Shown: one piece after another, positions 23,681 to 34,100 of the stretch | How the letters are laid out: each line of letters opens with the position of its first letter | Position numbering within the stretch: the stretch's first letter is position 1 | Assembly (NCBI GenBank): GCA_047459075.1 | Contig: VSCH01000021.1 | Span: 1 to 53,362, forward strand | Length of the DNA: 53,362 bases | Reading direction: 5' to 3' | Origin: ZC4RG19 sp017577565 | Lineage (GTDB): Bacteria > Actinomycetota > Acidimicrobiia > Acidimicrobiales > VFJN01 | Position numbers and translations under genes: made by a program | Notes under the pieces: generated by a model | Told to the model about the DNA's origin: nothing | Seen by the model: the letters and a program-made list of their open reading frames with translations, nothing else | The model's database searches: none

Positions 23681-24080
23681 GCCAGGCCCGCCAGGTCGTG
23701 ACGTCGAGGGCGAGCACCGGCCCGGGGGGCGGGCTGCCCTGGTACTGGATGTACTTGGTGGCGAGGGCGCCGAGCGCCCGGTCCCGCTCCTCCTCGCGGT
23801 CGACGATGCGCGCCGAGCCGTCCAGGCGGACCCACCACAGGCGGGTCCAGTCGTCCTCGTAGTGGTCGACGAGCAGTGACGCCGCCGGGTTGGCGCGGAC
23901 GTTGTCCAGCCGGCGCAGGGCGAGGGTCGACTTCGGCTTGGCGTCGACCGCCGACCACACCGTGTCGCCGTCGAGGGCGAAGCAGCAGGGCACCACGTGC
24001 GGCCGGCCGTCGCGGGTCACGGTGGCCAGCGTCCCCACCCGGGCGGCCGCGACCCGCTCGCGCATGGTGCGCTCGTCCAC
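23676..24080 (-). CDS. PPOX-class F420-dependent oxidoreductase-like protein
   Basis: A 134-residue split-barrel protein resembling TIGR03668 of the pyridoxamine-phosphate oxidase superfamily. Landmarks are RVGTLATVTRDGRPHVVPCCFALDGDTVWSAVDAKPKS and the YEDDWTRLWWVRLDGSARIVD segment. Relatives bind F420 (or FMN/heme) and reduce small substrates. GTG 24080 is chosen because a TACCGT box (24092-24087) ends 6 nt before it. It is convergent with sufC copy 1 and lies downstream of the BTAD regulator on the same strand. Confidence 0.84.
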   Translation of the reverse strand: MDERTMRERVAAARVGTLATVTRDGRPHVVPCCFALDGDTVWSAVDAKPKSTLALRRLDNVRANPAASLLVDHYEDDWTRLWWVRLDGSARIVDREEERDRALGALATKYIQYQGSPPPGPVLALDVTTWRAWP

Positions 24081-24104
24081 GCCGCCACGGTAGCGACCCG
24101 CCGC

Positions 24105-27100
24105 TCAGGTGCGGATGCCCAGGCGCTCGGCCACCCAGCGGGCCTCGGCGCGCAGCCCGGCGATCCACTCCCGGTCGGAGGGCCGGCCCCGGGCCTCGAG
24201 CACGTCGGCGAGGGCGCTCTGGGTGAGGGCGACCCAGGGGCGGGCCCGCCAGGCGCTGTGGACCCGCAGGGCGGCGTGCAGGTGGCGCTCGGCCTCGGCC
24301 AGGTCGCCCTCGGCCGCCGCCAGCCGGCCGAGGTGGAAGCCGGCGGCCCCCACGAAGGTCCGGTAGCCCATGCCGCAGACGAGGTCGGCGAAGGGCGCGA
24401 GGCGGGCCCGCGCCGCGGCGGCGGCCGCACCGGCGCCCTCCTCGACGGCCGCCAGGGCCCGCAGCGCGAGGCCGTGGAGGTCGGGCGGGCCGTCGGCGTC
24501 GTCGGCGGCCAGCTCGCGGGCGGTCACCCGGCCGGCCAGCCACTCGATCACCCCGCGCTGGCGGCGGGCGACGAGCTCGGCGTCGTCGGGCGCCCCCGCG
24601 GGCCGAGGCGCGTCGAGCGCGGCCCGGGCCTCGTCCAGCCGGCCGTCCACCGTCAGCTCGGCGACGCGCCGCTCGGCCCGCAGGGCGGCGAGCCACCCGT
24701 CGTCCGGGTCGCCGTCCGCCTCCATGGCCGCCAGCGCCGTGCGCAGGGCGACCTCGTCGCCGGTGGTGGCGGCGGCCATGGCCCGCTCGTGGGCCGCCCG
24801 CGCCCGCAGCCGGGCGTCGCCGGCCGCCACCGCCAGCTCGGCCAGCTCGCCGACAAGGCGCAGGCGCTCGTCGACCTGGTCCGGCGCCAGGTCGCCGATG
24901 TGCCGGTGCAGGGTGGTGGCGGCGGCCGCGGCCGCCCGGGCGGTGGCGCCCCCGCTGGGCGCGGCGCCGAGCCGGATCGACCGCACGAGGAGCCGGGCGT
25001 GGGTCACGGCGCCCTCGCCGTCGCCCACGGGCGAGGCCGCGGCCAGGGCGTCGGCGACGAGGTCGGACGCCGCGGCCCGCAGCTCGGGGCGGTCCTCGGC
25101 GGCGTCCGCCAGGGCCAGGGCCGCCCGCTGCAGCACGTCGGACCGGCCGGCCGCCCGGGCCAGCGCCGCGCCCTCGCGCAGCGACCCGACGCCCGCCGGG
25201 TCGCCGCCGGCCAGCAGGGCGGCGCCGAGGTCGGTGGTGATGTCGGCCCGCTCGCCGTCCCGGCCCGGCGGCAGGTGCTCGAGCGCCTGCCGGCACAGGC
25301 GGGCGGCCTCGGCCGGTGCGCTGCGCCGCATCGCCTGGGCCGCGGCGCGGCGGGCCCAGCGCACGGCCCGGTCGTCACCGCCGGGCGTGGCGCCCGCGGC
25401 GCTGTGGTGGGCGAGGGCGGCCGCGTGGGCGTCGAGGTCGCCGGACCGCCGCCGCTCGATGGCGTCGGCGGTCCGCCCGTGCAGCCAGCGGCGGTGCGCG
25501 CCGCTGAGCTGGGCGACGAGGGCCCGACGGACGACGTCGTGGGTGAACCGGTAGCGGTCGGGCGTCTCCTCGGCGACGAGCCCCGAGGCCAGGGCGGCGT
25601 CGGCGGCGTCGAGCATGGCCCGGTCGTCGAGGCCGGCCGCGTCGGCCGCGATGTCGAGGTCGAAGGCGGCCCCGGCGACGGCGCCCGCCCGCAGCAGCTC
25701 GGCGGCCGGCTCGTCGAGGGCGGCGAGGCGGAGGCCGACCAGCTCGTGGAGGCCGGGCGGGATGGCGCCGTCGGCGCCGGCCCGCGCCAGCTCCGTGACC
25801 ATGTAGGGGTTGCCGGCCGTCTCCCGCACGAGGCGCCGGGCGGTGTCGCGGTGGTCGCCCTCGCCGAGCACGTGGCGCAGCAGCTCCCGGACCTCGTCCT
25901 CGGCCAGGCCGCGTAGCGGCAGCCGGCGCACCCACCCGTCGCGGTCGAGCGACTGGACGACGCCGGCCAGCGCGTGGTCGGGGGCGACGTCGTGGTCGCG
26001 GGAGATGGCCACGACGAGCACCGGCGCGTCGCCGGCCCGGCGCAGGAGGTGCCGGACGAGCAGCAGGGAGTCGTCGTCGGCCCACTGCAGGTCGTCGAGG
26101 ACGAGCAGCAGCGGGCGCTCCTTGGCCAGCGCGGCGACGAGCTCGGTGACCGCGGCGAAGAGGCGGGCCCGGTCGGGGGCGCCGGGGCGGCGGGGACCGG
26201 CCAGCGAGGGCAGCACCGCGGCCAGCTCGGCGCGGGCCTCGTCGTCGAGCGGCAGCTCGTCGGGCGGGGTGGCGGCCACCAGCGCGTCGAGGGCCTCGGC
26301 GAAGGGCTGGTAGGGGACGATGGCGTCCTCGTCGCACCGGCCGAACAGCACGAGCCCGCCGTCCTCGTGCACCCGGCGGGCGGCCTCGGTCGCGAGCCGC
26401 GACTTGCCGATGCCGGCCTCGCCGGTCACGACGACGAGGTGGCGGGCGCCGCCGGCCGCCTGCGCCCACGCCTCGGCCAGCACGGCCAGCTCGGCCCGCC
26501 GGCCGACGAACGGCACGGTGGCCGGCCCCCGCGCCGGGCCGCCCGGTCCGGCCGGCGCCGCGCCGCCGGCGGGGCGGGGCGGTGCCGGACCGAGGAGGTC
26601 GAGGTAGGCGGCCTCGGTCTCGGGCGAGGGGTCGACACCCAGCTCGTCCGCGAGCACCCGCCGCAGGCGCTGGTAGGTGCGGAGCGCCTCGGCGCGGTTG
26701 CCGGTGGCGCCGAGGGCGGTCATCAGGCGCCGGTGGGCGCTCTCCCGCAGCGGCGCCCGGCGCACCGCGTCGTCGGCCAGGGCGATCGCCCGGCTGCCGT
26801 CGCCCAGCGCGGCCGCGGCCGCGCTGGCCAGCTCCAGCGCGCCGACCGCGACGTCCTCGACGTGGGCCCGCACGGCCTCGGCCCACGGGCCGGGGTGCCC
26901 GGGCAGGAACGGCGCCCGGATGGCGTCGGCGGCCTCGACCGCCAGCGTCAGCGCCGCCCCGGGGTCGTCGGCGAACCGCTCCCGGGCAGCGGCCAGCGCC
27001 GCCTCGGCCCGCCGGACGTCGACGACGGCCTCGACGCGCTCGGGCAGCACGAGCTGGTAGCCGGACTCGCCGGCCACGACGGTCTCGCCCCCGCCGACGA

Positions 27101-27332
27101 CCGGCGCGAGCAGGGCGCGGACCCGGCTGACGTGGGTCCGCAGGGCGGACGCCCAGGTGCGCGGCATGCGCTCGGGCCAGACGCGGGCGGCGAGCTCGTC
27201 GCGGGGGACGGGTGCGCCGTCGGCCAGGACCAGGGCCGCGAGCACGATCCGGGGAGGACCGGTGACGGCGGCCGGCGGCCCGTCGCCCCGCCGCAGCGAG
27301 ACATCGCCGGTGAGGGTGATCTCGACTCGCAC
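24105..27332 (-). CDS. AfsR/BTAD-family transcriptional activator with AAA ATPase
   Basis: A 1075-residue regulator. Residues 1-95 form an OmpR-type winged helix (PPRIVLAALVLADGAPVPRDELAARVWP), then a bacterial transcriptional activation (BTAD) domain to about 245. An AAA/STAND ATPase follows with Walker A GEAGIGKSRLA and Walker B LLLVLDDLQWAD, then about 500 residues of TPR-like helices. No LuxR helix-turn-helix is seen at the end. GTG 27332 follows GGAGGC and starts directly with the DNA-binding domain; upstream in-frame codons give low-complexity sequence. It is divergent from the GMC-hydrolase fusion and probably controls it. Confidence 0.85.
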   Translation of the reverse strand: MRVEITLTGDVSLRRGDGPPAAVTGPPRIVLAALVLADGAPVPRDELAARVWPERMPRTWASALRTHVSRVRALLAPVVGGGETVVAGESGYQLVLPERVEAVVDVRRAEAALAAARERFADDPGAALTLAVEAADAIRAPFLPGHPGPWAEAVRAHVEDVAVGALELASAAAAALGDGSRAIALADDAVRRAPLRESAHRRLMTALGATGNRAEALRTYQRLRRVLADELGVDPSPETEAAYLDLLGPAPPRPAGGAAPAGPGGPARGPATVPFVGRRAELAVLAEAWAQAAGGARHLVVVTGEAGIGKSRLATEAARRVHEDGGLVLFGRCDEDAIVPYQPFAEALDALVAATPPDELPLDDEARAELAAVLPSLAGPRRPGAPDRARLFAAVTELVAALAKERPLLLVLDDLQWADDDSLLLVRHLLRRAGDAPVLVVAISRDHDVAPDHALAGVVQSLDRDGWVRRLPLRGLAEDEVRELLRHVLGEGDHRDTARRLVRETAGNPYMVTELARAGADGAIPPGLHELVGLRLAALDEPAAELLRAGAVAGAAFDLDIAADAAGLDDRAMLDAADAALASGLVAEETPDRYRFTHDVVRRALVAQLSGAHRRWLHGRTADAIERRRSGDLDAHAAALAHHSAAGATPGGDDRAVRWARRAAAQAMRRSAPAEAARLCRQALEHLPPGRDGERADITTDLGAALLAGGDPAGVGSLREGAALARAAGRSDVLQRAALALADAAEDRPELRAAASDLVADALAAASPVGDGEGAVTHARLLVRSIRLGAAPSGGATARAAAAAATTLHRHIGDLAPDQVDERLRLVGELAELAVAAGDARLRARAAHERAMAAATTGDEVALRTALAAMEADGDPDDGWLAALRAERRVAELTVDGRLDEARAALDAPRPAGAPDDAELVARRQRGVIEWLAGRVTARELAADDADGPPDLHGLALRALAAVEEGAGAAAAAARARLAPFADLVCGMGYRTFVGAAGFHLGRLAAAEGDLAEAERHLHAALRVHSAWRARPWVALTQSALADVLEARGRPSDREWIAGLRAEARWVAERLGIRT

Positions 27333-27526
27333 CGCCTCCTCGTCCGTGCTGCTGGCTCCCCCCGGCCCGTCGGTGCAGTCTGCCACCGCCGGGGGGCGCG
27401 CGCCGCTTTGCGCGCCGTTTGCGGGCGGTGCGCGCATGATGGCCGTCGACGGAGCGACCAGACCCGTACCGTGCGACATCGGCGGATGACCGCGGCGGGA
27501 CGGGCGGGATCTGGTCGACCCCAGCA

Positions 27527-27556
27527 GTGGGCCGGCCTGCGGCGGGGCCGGCCCAC
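27527..27556. promoter_or_regulatory. Strong hairpin/dyad in the BTAD-GMC divergent region
   Basis: An exact 11-bp inverted repeat (GTGGGCCGGCC / GGCCGGCCCAC) with an 8-nt loop. It lies 58 bp before the fusion start codon, in the 282-bp divergent intergenic region, which holds no gene that I can support. It could be an operator for the adjacent activator or a leader structure. Confidence 0.45.
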
Positions 27557-27581
27557 CCGCGCGGACTCTGACGGCAGGGGC

Positions 27582-27599
27582 GGTGGGTGGCCACCCACC
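27582..27599. promoter_or_regulatory. Perfect 18-bp palindrome just before the GMC-fusion ribosome site
   Basis: GGTGGGTGG followed directly by its exact complement CCACCCACC. It ends 15 bp before ATG 27615 and borders the GAGAGG ribosome site, so in RNA it could hide that site; in DNA it could be a dimeric operator. Confidence 0.5.
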
Positions 27600-27614
27600 A
27601 CGAGAGGTGCACCG

Positions 27615-30600
27615 ATGGCAGCAGTGGGCAATCAGCGGGGAGCGAGCGAGCCGGCGGTACCGCCCTCACCCGTGCTGTCGCGCCCGCACGCCCTCATGCG
27701 CGACCGCTACGACGTCGTCGTCGTGGGCTCGGGCTACGGCGGCGCCATCGCCGCCGCCCGCCTGGCCCGGGCCGGGCGGTCGGTGTGCGTGCTCGAGCGG
27801 GGGCGCGAGCTGCGGGCCGGCGACTTCCCCACGACGCTGCTCGGCGCCCTCCGCCAGGTGCAGGTGCGCCGGGGGCGGGGACGGCTCGGCCGCCGCGGCG
27901 GCCTGTTCGACCTGCGGCCGGGCGACGACCTCAGCGTCCTCGTCGGCTGCGGCCTCGGGGGCACCTCGCTCATCAACGCCGGCGTGTCGCTGCGCCCGCC
28001 CGACTGGGTGTTCGACGACGAGCGGTGGCCCGAGGCCCTCCGGGGCGACCGGGGGCGTGCCGAGCTGGCGCCCTGGTTCGAGGAGGCCGAGCGGATGCTC
28101 GGCGCCCGGCCCTACCCCGAGGACGGCGAGCGCTGGCCGTCGCTGCCGAAGTTCCGGGCGCTCGAGCGCTCGGCCCAGGGCGCCGCCCGGGCCCTCGGCG
28201 CCACCGGTCGGGACGCGCCGGCCGCCGAGAAGGTCCCGATCGCCGTCACCTTCGAGGACGGCCCCAACGCCGTCGGGCTCGAGCAGCGCGCCTGCGTGCT
28301 CTGCGGCGACTGCGTCACCGGCTGCAACCACCGGGCCAAGAACACGCTGGTCGAGAACTACCTGCCCGACGCGGTGGCCCACGGTGCCGAGCTGTACTGC
28401 GAGGCGGCCGTGCAGGTCGTCGAGCCGGTCGAGGGCGACGGCGACGGCCCCCGGTGGCGGGTGACCTTCGAGGCGGTGGGTGACGGGCGCACCCGCTTCG
28501 ACGCCCCCACGTCGTTCGTCTTCGCGGACGTGGTCGTGCTGGCCGCCGGGGCGCTGGGCACGACGGAGATCCTGCTGCGGTCGCGCGAGCGGGGCCTGGC
28601 CGTCTCCCCACGGCTGGGCGAGCGGTTCACCGGCAACGGTGACGTCCTCGCGTTCTCGTACGGGATCGACGTGCCCATCCCGCCCCTGCGGGGCATCGGG
28701 GCCGGCGGCCGCCCCCGCACGCCGGAGGCCGCCGTCGGCCCCTGCATCACCGGGCGCATCGACCTCACCCACCCGCCGTCCGGCGGCCGCAGCGGCATGC
28801 TCGTCGAGGAGGGCGTGATCCCCGGTGCCCTCCGGTGGCTCATGCCGGCGGCGTTCGCCGTGGCCGCCGACATCGACGACGGCGGCGGGCCGGTGGCCTT
28901 CGCCCGCCGGCTCGCCCGGCGGCTCGTGGCCACCGGGGGTGCGGTGCTCGACCCCACCGGCGGGCCGGCCGACCGCACGCTGACCTACCTCGTCATGAGC
29001 GACGACGTGGGCGACGGCCGGCTGTGCCTCGACGACGACGCCATCCGGGTCGACTGGCCGGCGGTGGGCGACCTGCCGGTGTTCGACCACAACGCGCTCG
29101 TCCTGCAGGCGGCGGCCCAGGCGGCCGGCGGCGAGTACGTCCCCAACCCGCTGTGGTCGCCGATGCTGCGCGAGTCGCTCGTCACCGTGCACCCGCTCGG
29201 CGGCTGCGTCATGGCCGACAGCGGCGAGCACGGCGTCGTCGACGACCGGGGTCGGGTGTTCACCGGGGAGGGTGACGAGGTGCACGACGGCCTGCTCGTC
29301 ACCGACGGGGCCGTCATCCCCCGGCCGCTCGCCACCAACCCGCTGCTCACGATCTCGGCGCTCGCCGAGCGCTCGGCCGCCCTCCTGGCCGCCGAGCGGG
29401 GCTGGACCGTCTCGACCGACCCCACGCCGCCGCTGCCGCCCCACCCCCGGGAGGGACGGGTCGGCGTCCGCTTCACCGAGCGCATGGCCGGCTGGGCGGC
29501 GGCGTCCGACGACGGCGACCCCCACGAGGGGGCCCGGCGGGGCGAGGCCCAGGGCAGCCGCATCGAGTTCGTGCTCACGGTCGACGTCGACGACCTGCCG
29601 GCCATGCTCGAGGACCCGGCCACGCCGGCCCGGCTGAGCGGCACCGTCGTCGCCCCGGTGCTGTCGCCCCGGCGGCTGCGGGTCGTCGACGGCACCCTCC
29701 GGCTGGCGCAGGAGGACCCGAGCCGGGTCGACACCTGGCTGATGCGCTACTCGATGCAGCTGGTGGCCGACGACGGCCGCCGGTTCCGGTTCGAGGGGCA
29801 CAAGGAGCTGCACGACCGCTTCGGCTTCGACATCTGGAGCGACACGACCACCCTCTACGTCACGATCAGCGACGAGGAGGGCCGGCCCGTCGCCGCCGGG
29901 TCCATGCGGATCTCGCCCGGCGACTTCGCCCGCCAGCTGTCCACCTTCCGGGTCAGCGGCGTGGACAGCCGGTGGGAGCAGACGGTCTGGGCCGCCCGGT
30001 TCGCCAAGCGGTTCTTCCGGTCGCTGGCCAACGTCTACGGCAGCCTCGACGACGTCGCCCGGTTCCCGGTGGCGCCGCCCCGGCCCATCCCGCTGACCGG
30101 CGCCGGCCGCCGCCCGCTGCGGCTGCCCGCGCCCGAGCCCCGCTGGTGCGGCGGCGACGGCCGCTGGCACGAGGGCGAGGAGGTCGGCGACGACGCCTGG
30201 CTGCGCCTCGTGCGCTACGAGGGCGGCCGCCGGGGGCCGGTGCTGCTGGCCGCCGGCTTCGGCATGTCGGCCACCTCGTTCCTCGTCGACACCGTCGAGA
30301 CCAACCTGGCCGAGCACCTGGTCAAGGAGGGCTACGACGTCTGGCTGTTCGACTACCGGGCCTGCATCGACCTGCCGTCGGCCCGGACGCAGTTCACGCT
30401 CGACGAGATCGCGACCGTCGACTGGCCCACCGCCGTCGCCGAGGTGCGCCGGGTCACCGGGGCGGACAGCGTCCAGGCCGTCGGCCACTGCGTCGGGTCG
30501 GTGTCGCTGCTCATGGCCCTCGGCGCCGGGCTGGCGGACGTGCGCTCGGCCGTGTGCATGCAGTTCCCGCTGCACCCGGTCACCTCGTACCTCAACCAGT

Positions 30601-31166
30601 TCAAGGTGGCCGCCCGCGTCGACCGGCTCTTCGCCGCCCTCGGCCTGCACACGGTCGCGCCGCTGACCGGCGTCACGCTGCCGAACGTGGCGCTCGACCT
30701 GCTGCTGCGGGCGGTGCCGATGCCGCGGGCCGAGCGCTGCGGCAAGGCGATCTGCCGGTGGATCAACGCCATCTACGGCTGCACCCACACCCACGAGCAG
30801 CTGAACGACGCCACCCACGAGGAGCTCGACAACATGTTCGGCGTCGGCAACCTGTCGGCGCTGCGCCACATGGCGGCGATCATGCAGCACCGGCTGGCCG
30901 TCGACGCCGCGGGGGGCGACGTCTACACCCGCCACCCCGAGCGCTTCCGCCTGCCGATCCTGCTGGTGCAGGGCGAGCGCAACCACATCTTCAAGCCGGC
31001 CGGCACGATGCGGACGCTCCGGTGGCTGCAGAGCGCCAACGAGCCCTCGCTGTACGAGCGGCGGGTCCTGCCCGGCTACGCCCACCTCGACGCGCTGGTC
31101 GGGCGCAACGCCGCCGACGAGGTGTTCCCGGCGATCACCGAGCACCTCGACCGGTTCAACTGGTGA
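27615..31166 (+). CDS. GMC oxidoreductase fused to an alpha/beta hydrolase (cholesterol oxidase-like)
   Basis: A 1183-residue two-enzyme fusion. The N-terminal GMC flavoprotein begins with the FAD motif VVVVGSGYGGAIAAARLARAG (about 35-55), carries CVLCGDCVTGC (about 226-236, a CxxCxxCxxxC pattern) and closes with HPLGGCVMAD (about 525) and the NPLLTISALAERSA end. Residues 600-800 form a separate beta-rich linker domain. The C-terminal hydrolase has the nucleophile elbow GHCVGS with Cys959, Asn1123 at the usual acid position (GERNHIFKP) and His1157 (PGYAHLD). It probably oxidises a sterol-like or lipophilic alcohol and acts on an ester or thioester. No signal peptide. ATG 27615 follows GAGAGG. 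Confidence 0.85.
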   Translation: MAAVGNQRGASEPAVPPSPVLSRPHALMRDRYDVVVVGSGYGGAIAAARLARAGRSVCVLERGRELRAGDFPTTLLGALRQVQVRRGRGRLGRRGGLFDLRPGDDLSVLVGCGLGGTSLINAGVSLRPPDWVFDDERWPEALRGDRGRAELAPWFEEAERMLGARPYPEDGERWPSLPKFRALERSAQGAARALGATGRDAPAAEKVPIAVTFEDGPNAVGLEQRACVLCGDCVTGCNHRAKNTLVENYLPDAVAHGAELYCEAAVQVVEPVEGDGDGPRWRVTFEAVGDGRTRFDAPTSFVFADVVVLAAGALGTTEILLRSRERGLAVSPRLGERFTGNGDVLAFSYGIDVPIPPLRGIGAGGRPRTPEAAVGPCITGRIDLTHPPSGGRSGMLVEEGVIPGALRWLMPAAFAVAADIDDGGGPVAFARRLARRLVATGGAVLDPTGGPADRTLTYLVMSDDVGDGRLCLDDDAIRVDWPAVGDLPVFDHNALVLQAAAQAAGGEYVPNPLWSPMLRESLVTVHPLGGCVMADSGEHGVVDDRGRVFTGEGDEVHDGLLVTDGAVIPRPLATNPLLTISALAERSAALLAAERGWTVSTDPTPPLPPHPREGRVGVRFTERMAGWAAASDDGDPHEGARRGEAQGSRIEFVLTVDVDDLPAMLEDPATPARLSGTVVAPVLSPRRLRVVDGTLRLAQEDPSRVDTWLMRYSMQLVADDGRRFRFEGHKELHDRFGFDIWSDTTTLYVTISDEEGRPVAAGSMRISPGDFARQLSTFRVSGVDSRWEQTVWAARFAKRFFRSLANVYGSLDDVARFPVAPPRPIPLTGAGRRPLRLPAPEPRWCGGDGRWHEGEEVGDDAWLRLVRYEGGRRGPVLLAAGFGMSATSFLVDTVETNLAEHLVKEGYDVWLFDYRACIDLPSARTQFTLDEIATVDWPTAVAEVRRVTGADSVQAVGHCVGSVSLLMALGAGLADVRSAVCMQFPLHPVTSYLNQFKVAARVDRLFAALGLHTVAPLTGVTLPNVALDLLLRAVPMPRAERCGKAICRWINAIYGCTHTHEQLNDATHEELDNMFGVGNLSALRHMAAIMQHRLAVDAAGGDVYTRHPERFRLPILLVQGERNHIFKPAGTMRTLRWLQSANEPSLYERRVLPGYAHLDALVGRNAADEVFPAITEHLDRFNW

Positions 31167-31187
31167 CCCGCCGGCGCCGGCCGGTCA
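31164..31187. terminator. 24-bp near-perfect palindrome spanning two convergent stop codons
   Basis: TGACCCGCCGGC / GCCGGCCGGTCA pairs at 11 of 12 positions. The left end is the TGA of the GMC fusion and the right end the TGA of the opposing regulator. Probably a bidirectional terminator-like hairpin, without a T-run. Confidence 0.45.
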
Positions 31188-34100
31188 GCGTGCGAGCTCG
31201 GGGTGGGGCGCCGGCAGGATCGCCAGGCCGAGCGAGGCGGCCTCGCCGGCCGCCTCGGCCCACAGCCGGTCGGCCCGTCCGGCGTCGTCGGGCCCGCCCC
31301 GGGCCACGAGCGCGTTGGCCAGCCACGCCGCCGACAGCGCGGCCCAGGGCCGGGCACCGATCGTGCGGTGGCGCTCGAGCGCGGCCTCGAGGTGGCCGAC
31401 GGCGTCGTCCAGCCGGCCGAGGGTGACCTCGACACAGCCCAGGTGGTGGTCGACCGCCCCCAGGTAGGCGGCGTAGCCGAGCACGCAGTTGCGCCCGGAG
31501 TAGGGATCGAGCGCGTGGCGGGCGGCCTCGGCCCAGCGGCGGTCGCCGACCGTCGAGGACACGACCGCGGCGCCGACCGTGCCGTACGTCCACAGGTAGC
31601 CGGGGTCGGCCTCGGCCAGCTCGTCGAGCGGGCAGTCGGCGAGCAGCGCCCGGGCGGTCTCGACGTCGCCGGCGCCGAGCTCGACCCAGGCCTGCAGCAT
31701 GCGCCAGGTGAACGAGTCGGCCGAGCTGCGCCCGGCCTCGACGGTGGGCCGCAGGTCGGCGAGCGTGCCCCGCATCCACCGGGTCACGAAGGTCTGGACG
31801 AAGGGGATCGTGCCCACCTGGGGGTGCCCGGAGAGGTCGAGCTGCACCCGCAGCCGCTCGGACGCCGCCTCGGCCTCCTCGAAGCGGCCCTCCAGCGCGG
31901 CCCACATGATGCGCCACATGGCGGCCAGGCGGAGGTGGTCGGGGTGGCGCAGCGTCTCGGCCAGCTCGGTGAAGGTGGCGGCCAGGTCGCGGGCGGCGTC
32001 GTGGGCGGCGACGACGAACAGGGGGTGGATGCGGGCCCGGGCCCCCTGCAGGACGAGGTCGCGGTCGCCGGTCTGGCGGCCGATGCGGATGATCTCCTCG
32101 CCGATGTCGAGGTGCTCGTCGACGTCGTCGGGGCCGTCCAGCGCCAGGACGCGCGAGCTGAGCACGGAGGCCAGCACGACCGGCGCGTCCAGGCGGCGCG
32201 CCATCGCCTCGGCCTCGTCCGCCAGGCGCTTGCGCTCGTGGTGCGGGGCCTCGGCGTGCAGGACGTGGGCGAGCCGGGCCAGCACCAGCGCCCGGGCCCG
32301 GCTGTCCTCCTCCGGCAGCAGGGCCAGGGCCTCCTCCAGCAGCCGGCGGGCGGTGGGGTTGGGCGGCGGCGCCGCCGGCAGCCGGCCGCCGTAGCCCAGG
32401 GCGGCCCGGACGAACAGGTCGGTGCGGCCCAGCTCGCGGGCCAGGTCGGCCGCCTCCAGGTGGCGTCGGTCGCGGGCGACGAACTCGCCCGCCCGGTCGT
32501 GGGCCTCGGCCAGCTCGAGCCGCAGCTCGCAGGCCCGCTCGCGAGCCCGGGCCGGACGGTCGTCGCCGGCGGTGAGGCGGTCGTGCAGCGCGACGACCCG
32601 GGACAGGAAGGCGACGGCCGTCTCGAAGGCTGTCTCCCGCCGGGCCTGGTCGGCCGCCGCCCGCCCCCAGCGGATGGCCCGGTCGACGAGGCCGGCGTCG
32701 GCGCCGTCGCCCGGGCCGGCGTCGGCGGCGGCGAGGTAGTGGTGGGCGACCTGGAGCGGCGGGGCCGACCGCTCGTCGCGGGACAGCGCGTCGGCGACGG
32801 CGAGGTGCAGGGCCCGCGTGCGCTCGGGGTCGGCCTCCATGAGCAGGGCCCGCCGGACGACCGTGTGCGCGAAGGCGAGGTGCTGGCCGTCGCCGGCGTC
32901 GCGGACCACCCCCGCCCGCACCGCGTCGTCGAGGCGCTGGCGGAGCTCGACCGCCCGGACACCGAGCGCCGCGGCCAGCACGTCGAGCGAGAACTCCTCG
33001 CCGATGACCGAGGCGGCGGTCAGGGCCGCGGTGGTCTCGGGGCCGAGGGGGGCCAGGCGCCAGCGGACGACGTCGTGGACGCGCTCGGGCAGGTGGTCGC
33101 GCACCTCGGCGAGGACCCGGGCCGGCTCGCCGCCGAGGCCCCGCAGGACCTCGCGCACGAACAGCGGGTTGCCCGCGGTCTCGTCGGTGAGCCAGCGGGC
33201 CAGGTCGGCCTCCTCGGGGTCGCGCAGCGGCCGCCCGATGGTCCGCTCGATCAGCTCGGCCACCTCCTCGCTGCTCAGGCCGGGCACGTCGATGCGGTCG
33301 ACGCTCGGGTTGTCCTCGAAGCAGCCCAGCGTGTGCAGCGGGCCCATGCCCTCGACCTCGCCGTCGCGCAGGGTGGCCACGAGCAGCACCCGCCCCTCCG
33401 GCGGCGAGTCGAGCAGGTGGCGCAGGAGCAGCAGCGACGACCGGTCGGCCCACTGCAGGTCGTCGAGGACGACCAGCACCGGCCGGCGGCCGGCGATGGC
33501 GCCGAGCCAGCCCCGCACCGCCTCGTAGAGGCGGAGGCGCTCGGCGTCGGGGTCGAGGGCGATCGGCGGCCGGACGCCGCCGATGCGGGCGCCGAGGTCG
33601 GGCAGCAGGCGGGCGAGGTCGTCGGCCCGGTCGGCGAGGTCCGTCCGCAGCAGGCGGCGGGGGCAGGCGGCGGCGTAGGTGCCGAGCGCCTCCCGGATGG
33701 CCTGGTACGAGGCGTGGCCGTCCTCGTCCCAGCGGCCGTAGAGCACGGTGCCGCCGGTCGCGTGGACCCGGACCGCCAGCTCGGCCGCCAGCGTCGTCTT
33801 GCCGATGCCCGGGTCGCCGGACAGCACGACGAGCCGGTGGTCACCGCCGAGCGCGCCGGTCCACGCGCCCTCCAGCCGGGCCCGGGGCCCGGCCCGCCCG
33901 ACGAGGACGTGGGCCACCGCCCGATGGGCCCAGCCCAGGCTCGAGGCGCCCGCGTCGTCGGCCCCCGCACCGACCGCCTGCAGCAGGTAGGCGCGCTCGT
34001 CGCGCCCGTCGGGCAGCCGCACGACCCCGATGTCGACCAGCTCCTCGCCGGGCGGCAGCGCGTGGGTGACCATGACCGCGGTCGAGGCGGCCATGACGAT

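Noticed and set aside
18871..25296. Minus-strand open frame of over 2100 codons across sufD-sufC and the sigma cassette
   Set aside because: Low-complexity antisense sequence without recognisable motifs; all genes it covers on the plus strand are well supported.
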